Assembly (NCBI GenBank): GCA_964569385.1
Contig: CAZMUM010000019.1
Location: 1 to 64,000, forward strand
DNA length: 64,000 bases
Origin: JAADHX01 sp964569385
GTDB taxonomy: Bacteria; Actinomycetota; Acidimicrobiia; Acidimicrobiales; Poriferisodalaceae
Direction of reading: 5' to 3'
The notes beneath the pieces were generated by a model. It saw only the letters and a program-made list of their open reading frames with translations, ran no database searches and had not been told where the DNA came from. Below, one piece after another: positions 51,629 through 60,560 of this stretch. The position numbers and the translations under genes were made by a program. The stretch's first letter is position 1. Every line of letters begins with the position of its first letter.

Positions 51629-52554
51629 GAGAACGCACCGACAGACTCGACGAAGATGTCAATGGTTGCGCCATGATCGATCTCGTAAAGCACCTCGACG
51701 TTGGCATTGGCGTCGTCGTAACCCCGTTCGTCGACAACGGTCATCCCGGCGGTGATATCGCTCACGGAAACGTCGACATGGCGTTTGACCGACCCAAAGT
51801 GTTGAGGGTGAGTAACGGCCAGAACAGCGCAAGGATCATGTAGCGGCGACGTGCTGGCGCCACGCATGCGTTCGCTGAACTCGACACAGGCTTCGATCAC
51901 TTCACCGGCGAAGGTGCCCACGGCGGTGCCGATTCCGGTAAGTCTCGCGGCGAGATCGCGATCGACCGTGTATTGGTGGGTGAGGTTTAGTCCGGCCATG
52001 ATGATGCGCTTAGCGCCAGAAGCGAACACGATCTGTGCCGCGTGGGGGTCGGCCCAGATATTGAACTCGGCTACAGGTTGCACGTTGCCACCTCCCGTCG
52101 AGCCGCCCATAAGAGAGATGCCTGCCACTTTGTCGACGATGTCGGGTGCTTGACGAAAGGCAAGTGCGATGTTGGTAAGCGGCCCGATTGGCACCAGCCA
52201 AACGTCGTCGTTGGCGCGGACTGTGTCGACAATGAACTGGGCTGCGTCGTTGCTGGTTGGGGTGCGGTTGAGGGGCGGAAGGGTGGGGCCGTTGAGGCCG
52301 CCCTCGCCATGGACATGGGCGGCGTGTTTGGGCTCAACGATCAGCGGGCGATCAGCGCCAGCGTGGACCTCGACGTCGATGCCAGCGATTTGGCTCACCA
52401 ACAAGGCATTACGCGTTGTTGCCGACAACGGCACATTTCCAGATACCGATGTGATTCCCAGCAGGTCGGTGTGCTGGGCAGCTACGAGGATGGCCATGGC
52501 GTCGTCGAGCCCTGGATCGCAGTCGAGGATGATCTTGGGGCGGTCGGTGCTCAT
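51625..52554 (-). CDS. Inosine-uridine preferring nucleoside hydrolase
   Basis: A 309-residue nucleoside hydrolase: the metal motif LDCDPGLDDAMA (DxDxGxDD), GPLTNIALAF for ribose and the C-terminal HDPCAVLAVTHP with the Asp ligand. VHAGADRPL and EFNIWADPHAAQIVFASGA are further IunH features. It cleaves purine or pyrimidine ribonucleosides to base and ribose. It precedes the 2-hydroxyacid dehydrogenase; together they might salvage nucleosides, but the dehydrogenase role is unclear. Confidence 0.92.
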   Translation of the reverse strand: MSTDRPKIILDCDPGLDDAMAILVAAQHTDLLGITSVSGNVPLSATTRNALLVSQIAGIDVEVHAGADRPLIVEPKHAAHVHGEGGLNGPTLPPLNRTPTSNDAAQFIVDTVRANDDVWLVPIGPLTNIALAFRQAPDIVDKVAGISLMGGSTGGGNVQPVAEFNIWADPHAAQIVFASGAKRIIMAGLNLTHQYTVDRDLAARLTGIGTAVGTFAGEVIEACVEFSERMRGASTSPLHDPCAVLAVTHPQHFGSVKRHVDVSVSDITAGMTVVDERGYDDANANVEVLYEIDHGATIDIFVESVGAFS

Positions 52555-52611
52555 GTTGTGTCAGTGTGCCTAACTCGCGGCGATAAGTGTGCCCGAAGCT
52601 AGCTTGAGGCC

Positions 52612-53175
52612 ATGAAGCGAATCTCATTCGTCGGCTCAAGCGCCGCAGGAAAGACAACCCTGGCCAAGGCTGTGGCGGCGCGAATCGACGTCGAGCACAT
52701 CGAACTCGACGGCCTTTTCCATCAGGCCGATTGGACCCAACTGCCGGCCGCCGATTTCGTTGAACAGATCACCGCCAGAACCAACGACGCGGTCCAACGA
52801 ACGGGTGGGTGGACAGCCGACGGCAACTACAACACCCAGACTGCTGGCCTCGTCCAAAGACTGGCTGACACGATCGTGTGGATCGACACCTCGAAACCAC
52901 GCGTCATGTACCGGGTGACCAAGCGCACTCTTCGGCGGGCCATCTTTCGTGAGGAATTGTGGAACGGCAATCGAGAACCGTGGACAAACCTCTATGCGTG
53001 GGACCCGGAGAAGAACATCATCAGGTGGGCTTGGACAAGACACGCAGGCACCAAGGCGAGGTACGAGACGATGTCGTCCGATGGGTCTTGGGACCACGCC
53101 GAGGTGGTCAGGCTGAAAACCCCGACCGAAGTCGCGGCCTGGCTAGCCACTTTGGGTGGGGTTTGTGGACCGTGA
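52612..53175 (+). CDS. P-loop NTPase (topology-modulation/adenylate-kinase-like)
   Basis: A 187-residue kinase-like protein with Walker A GSSAAGKTTLAK, HIELDGLFHQADWTQ as its nucleotide-monophosphate site region and a helical arm (KRTLRRAIFREELWNGNREP). It matches the family annotated FlaR/DNA-topology modulation, small NMP-kinase-like proteins of unproven role. GAGG precedes the ATG. Divergent from the nucleoside hydrolase. Confidence 0.78.
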   Translation: MKRISFVGSSAAGKTTLAKAVAARIDVEHIELDGLFHQADWTQLPAADFVEQITARTNDAVQRTGGWTADGNYNTQTAGLVQRLADTIVWIDTSKPRVMYRVTKRTLRRAIFREELWNGNREPWTNLYAWDPEKNIIRWAWTRHAGTKARYETMSSDGSWDHAEVVRLKTPTEVAAWLATLGGVCGP

Positions 53176-53194
53176 CGGTGGGTCACACCCACCG
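53176..53194. terminator. Convergent hairpin terminator
   Basis: CGGTGGGT (53176-53183), a 3-base loop CAC and ACCCACCG (53187-53194): a perfect 8-bp stem right after the P-loop gene and before the end of the PRPP-synthetase-like gene. Confidence 0.6.
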
Positions 53195-53205
53195 AAAGGC
53201 TCTGA

Positions 53206-54417
53206 TTAGAAGTCGACGAGGCCCGGGAGTTGGGTGTTGGGGTAGGCGTCGCGGTGAAAACGAGGGTTCTTGGACGACATGTCGATTTGATACAGCTCGT
53301 CGGTGGGCGATCGGGGCAACCCGAGCACCTCACACACCGCGTGGGCTAGCCACTGTTCGATCTTGAGAACAACCATCTTCTTGCGCAACCGACCCTGAAC
53401 GTCACGGTTTTGTACTGTCGGCATGGTGTTTAGGGTCAGGATCTCGTCGATGGCTGGATTGGCCATCTTCTCGCGGCCCTCGTCGCTGGCATAGAAGTGC
53501 GTGACCGCGAAAACCAGTTTCTTCGGCTCGACCCGACGCATGAACTCACACGACTTCACAACCGTCGAACCGGTTCGGACCATGTCGTCGAACAACACGA
53601 CGTCGTGGCCGCGAATATCTTCGAACGTCGACTCGCTCTCGGCGTGCAGCTTGATCTCGACATCGCGTTCGCCCGTGCGCTGTTTGTCGAGAAGAACGAA
53701 CTTCGCTTTTGGCAGATCGAGTCTGGCGAACATTTCCTTGACGAAGCCGCGGGCACCCTTATCGGGAGCGCACAACGCCAGACCCTCGCCATCTTTGCCG
53801 TAACTCACGATGTCGGAGTGCTTGAGATAGTCGGCGTAGATCTCATAAGGAACAAGGTTCTGGAAGCGGCCGTCGAACACCTTGTTGAAGACGTCTTCGA
53901 CTGCAACCGAATGGTTGTGGACGGTCATTACTCGATCGACCCCGGCCAGCTTGAGCATCTCGGCATACAAACCAGCCGAAAACGGCTGACCGTCGAACTT
54001 CTTCAAGTCGTGTGCGTCTCGCTCGAACGAGGTGCTGCCGTGTTCGAGCCTTGGCCCACGGTCCTGGGCGCTGTAGTACAGGTCAGGTTCGACCAACATG
54101 ACCGTTGCCGCGCCGTTGTCCTTGGCGGCCCTGGCGATGAACATGTTGCGCATGGCCAAGTTATTGCGACTCATGATGCGGCTTGAGGTACTGATAATGA
54201 CCACGGTTTTGCCGTCGAGATGATGGCCAATAGCCGAGAAATCCTGTTCGTCGGAAATGAACCGCGGGCAGAATTCGGTGTTGGCGAACATCTTCATGCT
54301 GATGAGATCAGCGATGTCCTCGGCCTGGCCGACGGCGTAAGCAACGTCGATGGCGAAGGGATCGTCGGAGAAGTTGCCAACGATAATTACGTCGCTAGAC
54401 GTCGCTGGACGATTCAA
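53206..54417 (-). CDS. Ribose-phosphate pyrophosphokinase-like protein
   Basis: A 403-residue protein of the PRPP synthetase superfamily. VVLFDDMVRTGSTVV is the PRPP-binding loop (usually DDxxxTGGT) and SFERDAHDL/QDRGPR resemble the flexible loop region. It is longer than the usual 310-320 residues and several active-site segments differ (MTVHNHSVAVEDVF where DLHSxQIQGFF is common). TTG 54417 is the start (NRPATSSDVIIVGNFSDDPF). Either a divergent PRPP synthetase or a related phosphoribosyltransferase-type protein. Confidence 0.75.
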   Translation of the reverse strand: MNRPATSSDVIIVGNFSDDPFAIDVAYAVGQAEDIADLISMKMFANTEFCPRFISDEQDFSAIGHHLDGKTVVIISTSSRIMSRNNLAMRNMFIARAAKDNGAATVMLVEPDLYYSAQDRGPRLEHGSTSFERDAHDLKKFDGQPFSAGLYAEMLKLAGVDRVMTVHNHSVAVEDVFNKVFDGRFQNLVPYEIYADYLKHSDIVSYGKDGEGLALCAPDKGARGFVKEMFARLDLPKAKFVLLDKQRTGERDVEIKLHAESESTFEDIRGHDVVLFDDMVRTGSTVVKSCEFMRRVEPKKLVFAVTHFYASDEGREKMANPAIDEILTLNTMPTVQNRDVQGRLRKKMVVLKIEQWLAHAVCEVLGLPRSPTDELYQIDMSSKNPRFHRDAYPNTQLPGLVDF

Positions 54418-54534
54418 GTTGACCCGCTCATCTTGGTCTGGCCATAGTTGCGCTAATCATCGATCTGCCCTGTCCGATGCTGAATGTTCGCCCCGGCTCG
54501 GCGCGTTCTGCGGTGCGGACCCTAGCAACCCTGA

Positions 54535-54548
54535 GCCCCGTCGGGGGC
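54535..54548 (-). terminator. Hairpin after gcvP
   Basis: GCCCC (54535-54539) and GGGGC (54544-54548) with a 4-base loop, 8 bases after the gcvP stop. A weak terminator candidate without a T tract; the gap to the PRPP gene start is 118 bp. Confidence 0.4.
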
Positions 54549-54555
54549 GATCAGG

Positions 54556-57438
54556 CTATCGCTCCTCGAACGCTCGAGGGTCGGGACATGCACAGATGAG
54601 GTTGCGGTCGCCATGGCCGTTGTCGACCCGGCTGACCGGTACCCAGTATTTGTCGGCCCGTAGAGACTCGACCGGATACGCGGCTTCCGCTCTGCTGTAT
54701 GGATGATTCCACTCGTCGGTGAGGAGATCCTCAGCTGGATGGGGCGAGTTGACGAGTGGGTTGTCGTCGGCGGGCCAAACCCCTGACTCAACCTTGTCGA
54801 TCTCGGCCTTAATGGCAATCATAGCGTCGCAGAAGCGATCGATCTCGACCAGGCTCTCGCTTTCGGTCGGTTCGATCATGAGCGTGCCCGGTACTGGGAA
54901 CGACATGGTTGGGGCGTGGAAGCCGTAGTCGATAAGTCGTTTGGCGACGTCTTCGTTGCTGATGAGTTCGTGCTGGCGAACATCGACGATGCACTCGTGA
55001 GCTACCAGACCGCCTGGCCCTGAGTACAACACGGGGAACGCTTCGCTGAGTCGGCTAGCGATGTAGTTGGCGCTAAGGACAGCGACCTTGGTGGCGTGAG
55101 CGAGACCCTCGCCACCCATCAAGGTGATGTACATCCACGGAATCGGCAAGATACCGGCCGACCCCCACGGGGCCGCCGAGATGGCTCCAGGCCCAGTCTC
55201 AGGACCGGCTTCGGCCACCACTGGGTGATTGGGCAGGAATGGGGCCAAGTGCCGCTTGACCGCCACTGGCCCAACGCCTGGTCCGCCGCCGCCGTGAGGT
55301 ATGCAGAAGGTCTTGTGCAGGTTGAGGTGGCTAACATCGCCGCCCCATTCCCCTGGTGGCGCCACGCCGACCAACGCGTTCATGTTGGCACCGTCGACGT
55401 ACACCTGACCGCCGGCATCGTGGGTCATCTGACAGATCTCGCGAACTGCAACCTCGAACACACCGTGCGTCGAGGGGTAGGTGATCATCAACGCGGCAAC
55501 GGTGTCGCGATGGTCGTCGAGTTTGGCTTTGAGGTGGTCGACATCGACGTTGCCAAAGTCGTCGCAGTTCACGACCACCACCCGCAGGCCGGCCATGACA
55601 GCAGACGCGGCGTTGGTGCCGTGGGCCGATTCGGGGATGAGGCAAACGTCGCGTGCGCCGTCGCCGCGGCTCTCGTGGTAAAGACGAATGGCCAGCAGGC
55701 CGGCGTATTCGCCCTGGCTGCCAGCGTTTGGTTGCAGGCTCACTTCGTCGTAGCCGGTGATGTCGACCAACATCGATTCGAGCTCGCGAATCATGTGCAG
55801 ATACCCACTGGCTTGGTCCATTGGGACGAATGGGTGCATGCGCCCGAACTCTGGCCAGGTGATGGGTTCCATCTCGGTGGTCCCGTTGAGTTTCATGGTG
55901 CAGCTGCCGAGCGGAATCATGGCTCGGTCGAGCGCGACATCTTTGTCGGCGAGCCGCCGCAGATAACGCAACATGTCGGTCTCTGAGCGGTAGCTGTGGA
56001 ACACGGGATGGGTCAGGAACTTACTGGTGCGAGCCGAATCTGCGGGCAGTCCTGATGACGACTCGGCTTCGATGTCCGCCACTGCGGTGTCGATGTTGAA
56101 CGCTTGCCAGACCTTGCCAACAATTTCGGCGTTGGTGGTTTCGTCGAGGCTGATGCCGACGGTATCGGCGTCGACTTTACGAAGATTCAGTCCGAGATCG
56201 TAGGCCGCGTAGGTAATGCTCTGGGCCCGGTGCGGCACCCTTACCGTCAGGGTGTCGAACCAGTTGTCGTTGACGATTTCGTAACCGGACTCGGTGAGCC
56301 CATGAGCCAAAACCGATGTCAGGCGATGCACCCGGCGAGCGATGGCACTTAGACCGTCGGGCCCGTGGTAGATGGCATACATCGACGAGATAACAGCCAA
56401 CAACACCTGAGCAGTGCAGATGTTTGAAGTCGCCTTCTCGCGGCGAATGTGTTGTTCGCGAGTTTGCAGGGCCAAACGCATGGCCGGACGACCAGCATCG
56501 TCGATCGAAACACCTACTAACCGCCCTGGCATGGCCCGTTTGTGGCGATCGCGGACGGCCATGTAGCCAGCGTGCGGGCCACCGAACCCGAGCGGTACGC
56601 CGAAGCGTTGGCTGGTACCAACCACAATGTCGGCACCCCACTCGCCTGGGGGAGTGAGCAGCGTCAACGACAGCAAGTCAGCCGCGACCGCTACCTGGGC
56701 GCCTTCTGCGTGCATTGCTTCGGTGAGCGCTGTGAGCGCGGCAACCGAGGGAACTTCCCCAGACGAGCCTGGGAACTGGATCAGACATGCGTACACCTCG
56801 GCTGGATCGAGGTCGGTGAACGGGTTACCGGTCACGACCTTGATGCCAAGTGGCCTGGCGCGAGTTTCGATGACATCGATGGTTTGGGGATGGCAGTCGG
56901 AATCGACGAAAAAGGTGTTGCGTTTGGTCTTGTCGACTCGCCTGGCCAGTGTCATGGCTTCGGCGGCGGCAGTGCCCTCATCGAGCAGGGACGCATTGGC
57001 CATGTCCATAGCCGTGAGGTCAGACACCATGGTCTGGAAGTTCAGCAATGCCTCGAGACGACCTTGGCTGATCTCGGGTTGGTATGGCGTGTAGGCGGTG
57101 TACCAGGCCGGGCTTTCGAGCAGACGTCTGACGATGACGCTCGGCGTGAACGTGTCGTAGTACCCCATGCCGATTAGCGAGGTGGCCACAACATTGCGAT
57201 CGGCCCGAGCTCGAAGTCGTTCGAGGGCCTCAAGTTCGGTTGTTGGCTCCGGGAGCTGCCTGACAGCATCGGAGCGGATACCGCCGGGAACTGCTGCGTC
57301 GATGAGGTCGTCGAGTGAGTCGTATCCGACCTCGGCAAGCATGTGCTCGACCTCGGATTCTGAAGGGCCCACATGTCGGAGTACGAAGCTTTCGTGTGGT
57401 TCCAGTTTGTGATTTCGGTGCGAGTTCATCGATGTCAT
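54556..57438 (-). CDS. gcvP: Glycine dehydrogenase (decarboxylating), P protein
   Basis: A 960-residue full-length (fused) P protein. It opens FVLRHVGPSESEVEHMLAEV and includes YTAYTPYQPEISQGRLEAL, the PLP-lysine region LNLHKTFCIPHGGGGPGVGP and ALMITYPSTHGVFE. It decarboxylates glycine and passes the aminomethyl group to the lipoyl H protein. Its ATG overlaps the gcvT stop (ATGA). The gcvH gene is not between or beside them. Confidence 0.96.
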   Translation of the reverse strand: MTSMNSHRNHKLEPHESFVLRHVGPSESEVEHMLAEVGYDSLDDLIDAAVPGGIRSDAVRQLPEPTTELEALERLRARADRNVVATSLIGMGYYDTFTPSVIVRRLLESPAWYTAYTPYQPEISQGRLEALLNFQTMVSDLTAMDMANASLLDEGTAAAEAMTLARRVDKTKRNTFFVDSDCHPQTIDVIETRARPLGIKVVTGNPFTDLDPAEVYACLIQFPGSSGEVPSVAALTALTEAMHAEGAQVAVAADLLSLTLLTPPGEWGADIVVGTSQRFGVPLGFGGPHAGYMAVRDRHKRAMPGRLVGVSIDDAGRPAMRLALQTREQHIRREKATSNICTAQVLLAVISSMYAIYHGPDGLSAIARRVHRLTSVLAHGLTESGYEIVNDNWFDTLTVRVPHRAQSITYAAYDLGLNLRKVDADTVGISLDETTNAEIVGKVWQAFNIDTAVADIEAESSSGLPADSARTSKFLTHPVFHSYRSETDMLRYLRRLADKDVALDRAMIPLGSCTMKLNGTTEMEPITWPEFGRMHPFVPMDQASGYLHMIRELESMLVDITGYDEVSLQPNAGSQGEYAGLLAIRLYHESRGDGARDVCLIPESAHGTNAASAVMAGLRVVVVNCDDFGNVDVDHLKAKLDDHRDTVAALMITYPSTHGVFEVAVREICQMTHDAGGQVYVDGANMNALVGVAPPGEWGGDVSHLNLHKTFCIPHGGGGPGVGPVAVKRHLAPFLPNHPVVAEAGPETGPGAISAAPWGSAGILPIPWMYITLMGGEGLAHATKVAVLSANYIASRLSEAFPVLYSGPGGLVAHECIVDVRQHELISNEDVAKRLIDYGFHAPTMSFPVPGTLMIEPTESESLVEIDRFCDAMIAIKAEIDKVESGVWPADDNPLVNSPHPAEDLLTDEWNHPYSRAEAAYPVESLRADKYWVPVSRVDNGHGDRNLICACPDPRAFEER

Positions 57439-58622
57439 CTCTTGTAGTTGTGAGGGGTGAACGGAAGGGCAGTTACGGCCACTGATTCGGGCTTTCCTCG
57501 CACATCGGCGTTGAGCAAGGTGCCGACAGCGGTGAGGTCGAGGCCGGACTCTGAAGTTGTAGACACCAGCCCCATGGCCACGGGTGAGTTGACGGTTGGG
57601 CCAAAGCCGCCGGAGGTAACAACACCAACAGGAGCGCCCAAATTCGGATCGGTAAGCATTGATCCGTCGCGTACTGGTCTCCGACCGACCGCTGCCAGGC
57701 CAACTCGTTTACGCGGCGGGCCATCGGCGATCTGTTGCTGAATGACCGCTGCGCCGGGGAAGCCGCCGCCCTCTCGCCTACGTTTGGGTATGGCCCAGAC
57801 GAGGTCGGCCTCGACGGGCGAAATGGTCGTGCTCAGATCGTTGCCGTACAAGCACAGCCCGGCTTCGAGTCGAAGTGTGTCACGGGCACCTAGGCCTATT
57901 GATTTGGCCCGATCATCGGACAGCAAGGTTCTGGCCATGTGTTCGGCCACCTCGGAGTCGACGATGATCTCGACCCCGTCTTCGCCCGTGTAGCCAGATC
58001 GCGACACAATCATTCCTTCGTGAATGGGCACTTCGGCAACGTCCATGAACTTCATCGCGCCTATCGGCTCGTGGTACTGAGCGGCAACCTCGACCGCCGC
58101 GGGCCCTTGTAGCGCCAGGATGCTCAGATCGCGCCGGAGCTTGACCGCGATACGTCCAGCGGTGGTGTGGTCGGCTAGGCGCTCGGCCAGATGCGCCATG
58201 TCGGCGTCAATTCGCGACGCGTTTACGACCGCGACGAACGGCACCACCGAGCTGTCGCGTCGAGCGATCATTAGGTCGTCGATCACGCCCCCGTCGTCGT
58301 TGGTGAAAAACGTGTAGCGCTGTCGGCCCGGTTTCATGGTCGAAAGCAGCGTGGGCAGAATTGTTTCGAGGATCTCGGCAACCTCGCCGGCGTCGCCATG
58401 AAACTCCACCACACCCATATGTGACACGTCGAACAGCCCGGCCAATGAGCGCGTGTGCAAATGCTCGGCCTTAACACCCTCGAACTGGATCGGCATCTCG
58501 AAGCCGGCGAATGGCACCAGTCTGGCGCCGAGTTCTAAGTGAAGAGCGTGAAGGGCAGTGTGTTGCAAGGCCGCGGTGCCAGGCGAAGTGGCGTCGTCGT
58601 GTTTAGCAGCAGGCTCGGTCAT
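57435..58622 (-). CDS. gcvT: Aminomethyltransferase, T protein
   Basis: A 395-residue T protein: LGARLVPFAGFEMPIQFEG, SLAGLFDVSHMGVVEFHGD, YTFFTNDDGGVIDDLMIAR, ISRSGYTGEDGVEIIV-like SRSGYTGEDGVEI and AGLCLYGNDLSTTISPVEAD are hallmarks. It transfers the methylene group to tetrahydrofolate. ATG 58622 is chosen, with GGGGA upstream; the frame continues upstream to 58937 only through the riboswitch. It heads the gcvT-gcvP operon, under probable glycine control. Confidence 0.95.
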   Translation of the reverse strand: MTEPAAKHDDATSPGTAALQHTALHALHLELGARLVPFAGFEMPIQFEGVKAEHLHTRSLAGLFDVSHMGVVEFHGDAGEVAEILETILPTLLSTMKPGRQRYTFFTNDDGGVIDDLMIARRDSSVVPFVAVVNASRIDADMAHLAERLADHTTAGRIAVKLRRDLSILALQGPAAVEVAAQYHEPIGAMKFMDVAEVPIHEGMIVSRSGYTGEDGVEIIVDSEVAEHMARTLLSDDRAKSIGLGARDTLRLEAGLCLYGNDLSTTISPVEADLVWAIPKRRREGGGFPGAAVIQQQIADGPPRKRVGLAAVGRRPVRDGSMLTDPNLGAPVGVVTSGGFGPTVNSPVAMGLVSTTSESGLDLTAVGTLLNADVRGKPESVAVTALPFTPHNYKR

Positions 58623-58649
58623 TTGGGGTCCCCATGGTCGCGTGAGTTC

Positions 58650-58855
58650 GACCCCCCGCTGTCTTGGAACCTGAGAGATTGGCCAGTTCTTCGTTGTGGC
58701 TGATGAACTGACGGCCCCGTCGGTGGGCCCGGTAGCAAGCTGCCGAGCCGCTCTCCAGCGTCGCCCCTGAGAGGTAGTCCTTGAGGCCTGAGCGTTTCCG
58801 GGGGTGGTTGCGCCTTCGGCGGCCGGCACTAGTACCGACGCTCTCCCACTTCTCA
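58650..58855 (-). ncRNA. Tandem glycine riboswitch
   Basis: Upstream of gcvT on the minus strand lie two aptamer-like halves. The first contains GGGAGAGCGTC, CGCCGAAGGCGCAACC and AAACGCTCAGGCCTCAAGGA, then CTCTCAGG; the second GGAGAGCGGC, GACGGGGCCGTCAG and AATCTCTCAGGTTCCAAGAC. The GGAGAG, GCCGAAGG-GCAA, CTCAGG-x-AGGAC series is the glycine riboswitch consensus, and two copies in tandem is the common architecture. Glycine binding is expected to turn on gcvTP. This accounts for most of the 391-bp gap between gcvT and the divergent gene at 59014. Confidence 0.85.
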
Positions 58856-59013
58856 GCAGTGGCATAGCCGAATATAGCGCAGCGTTGCCCCTTTGGCTGA
58901 AGCCTGGCTTGTTTGGGCTGGATCGGTCGTTTCTCAAGTCGAAGTCGATGTTGGCCGAAGATCAGTTCACACATGCGACCGACGGCAGGTCGCGCAATCA
59001 GAAAGAATCACCA

Positions 59014-59991
59014 GTGACGGTTCCCAAGTACTCGATAGTCGGCCGTTCGGCACTTGCTGCTGGCGCCACTTCAGCTCTGCTGCTACTTGGCGCCGCCGGT
59101 GCGTCGGCTGACCAATCGGCACCATCGCCCGACAGCGTCGTTGCTGCTCTCGTGGCTGGCGGCGCTGATGCCGACCGTTTGACCGAAGAGCTAACGGCCC
59201 GGGTGAACGAGCGCATCGACAGGGCCATCGAAGCTGGTGTACTTACCGAGGAAGAGGTGGCTCGGGTCGAGGAGCTACGTGACTCAGGCGAGTTGGCCGA
59301 GAGGGTCGCTGATCGCGTTGCCGCCAAAAAGCAGACCCGTGCCGAACACCGTCAAGCCGTTGTCGAACGCCTAGCCGAAGCCGGAATCGAGATTGAAGAC
59401 AGCCAGTCGGTTCGAGAAGCACTGGATGAGGCCGGCTTCGACCGGGACGAGACTTCTGAACTGATGAAACGCATCCGGCCCGACCGCGACGGCGATGAGC
59501 GTGAAGTAGACGAAACCGATCGAACGATCGACGATCTCATCGATCGCGTGATTCGGGACAACCGCTCTGACCGAGCCGACGACAATGACCTGCGAGACCT
59601 CGATGGCGATGGCGACATCGACGAGGACGACAAGGCCATCGCAAAGAGGCGCCACGAAGAGCGTAAGGAAGAACGCGAGAAAGATCGCGATGAGCGTAAG
59701 GAAGAACGCGAGAAAGATCGCGATGAGCGCAAGGAAGAACGTGAGAAAGATCGCGATGAGCGCAAAGCCGAGCACAAGGAACACAAGGACGAGCGCAAGG
59801 AGTACAAGGATGACTCCAAGGACGAAGGTCATATCGACAAGCCAGAATCAGAAAACGAAACTGATGGGGACAAGGAGTCCGACGGCGACAAGTCAGAACA
59901 AGACGGCGGCGCTGAAGACGACAAGTACGACAAAGATGATGGAGCTGAAGACGACGCGTCAGAGCCAGACGGTGGAACTGAAGAAGACTAG
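59014..59991 (+). CDS. Exported, highly charged repeat protein
   Basis: A 325-residue exported protein. GTG 59014 gives a normal signal peptide (VPKYSIVGRSALAAGATSAL ... GASADQ). The mature part has helices (LTEELTARVNERIDRAI), one EF-hand-like loop (DLDGDGDIDEDD) near residue 200, then about three repeats of ERKEEREKDRD and a very acidic tail (DGGAEDDKYDKDDGAEDD). It is likely a long charged helix anchored or secreted at the surface. Not recognised as a known family. It is divergent from the gcv operon. Confidence 0.7.
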   Translation: MTVPKYSIVGRSALAAGATSALLLLGAAGASADQSAPSPDSVVAALVAGGADADRLTEELTARVNERIDRAIEAGVLTEEEVARVEELRDSGELAERVADRVAAKKQTRAEHRQAVVERLAEAGIEIEDSQSVREALDEAGFDRDETSELMKRIRPDRDGDEREVDETDRTIDDLIDRVIRDNRSDRADDNDLRDLDGDGDIDEDDKAIAKRRHEERKEEREKDRDERKEEREKDRDERKEEREKDRDERKAEHKEHKDERKEYKDDSKDEGHIDKPESENETDGDKESDGDKSEQDGGAEDDKYDKDDGAEDDASEPDGGTEED

Positions 59992-60035
59992 TTAGTGGAC
60001 GACTTCAGAACCCAGGTGCGACCTCAAAGGACCCC

Positions 60036-60455
60036 ATGATTACCAACCGACGATCAACATCGATGCTTGTTGCTGCTGCTCTTGTGCTCGGCGCTTGCAC
60101 CTCTGGCGCTTCTGGATCCATCACAGATCCAGCGGCTGACGCCAGTAGCTCTTCTACGGTGCTGCAAGCGCCAGCCCAAGACACAACCCAAACGAGCGCT
60201 GCTGTTCGACCGACCACAACTTCGGTGGCGGTACCCAACATCGAAACCGTTGAGTTGACAGCACTGCCGACAGCGGTGTCGGCAGCTCTCGCCGCCGGTG
60301 AGATTACAAACGACGGCGTGTTAGCCGCGGCTGTGATCATTGTGAGCGATGGCGATCTGGAAACCGCTATTGCCGATGGCATCGTGACCGAGGCCGAAGC
60401 CGATGCCGCAATCTCGGCCCTTGAAGCCGGAACGCTGCATCTCTTTCAGGGTTAG
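60036..60455 (+). CDS. Small lipoprotein
   Basis: A 139-residue lipoprotein: TSMLVAAALVLGACTSGA has a lipobox LGAC, then a Ser/Thr/Ala-rich linker and a C-terminal region (EVTELTALPTAVSAALAAGE style: here ETVELTALPTAVSAALAAGE) of short helices. AAAGGA precedes the ATG. It follows the charged protein by 44 bp and may be in the same transcript. No known domain. Confidence 0.68.
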   Translation: MITNRRSTSMLVAAALVLGACTSGASGSITDPAADASSSSTVLQAPAQDTTQTSAAVRPTTTSVAVPNIETVELTALPTAVSAALAAGEITNDGVLAAAVIIVSDGDLETAIADGIVTEAEADAAISALEAGTLHLFQG

Positions 60456-60500
60456 CTGGGTGGCTTCAAGGGGCGTGCTTTCACCGTTGAGGTTGTGAGA

Positions 60501-60541
60501 TTGATGCCGTGAGCCACATTTGGTGTAGCTCACGGCATCAA
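60501..60541. terminator. Bidirectional terminator
   Basis: A perfect 14-bp inverted repeat, TTGATGCCGTGAGC (60501-60514) and GCTCACGGCATCAA (60528-60541), with the loop adding a further CACA/TGT pairing. It lies between the lipoprotein (plus) and the propeller lipoprotein end (minus). Confidence 0.8.
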
Positions 60542-60560
60542 CTTGGTGTCGCGACCTCCA

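Noticed and set aside
58804..59013. Coding extension of the charged exported protein into the riboswitch leader region
   Set aside because: Overlaps the opposite-strand riboswitch and lacks a signal peptide; GTG 59014 gives one.
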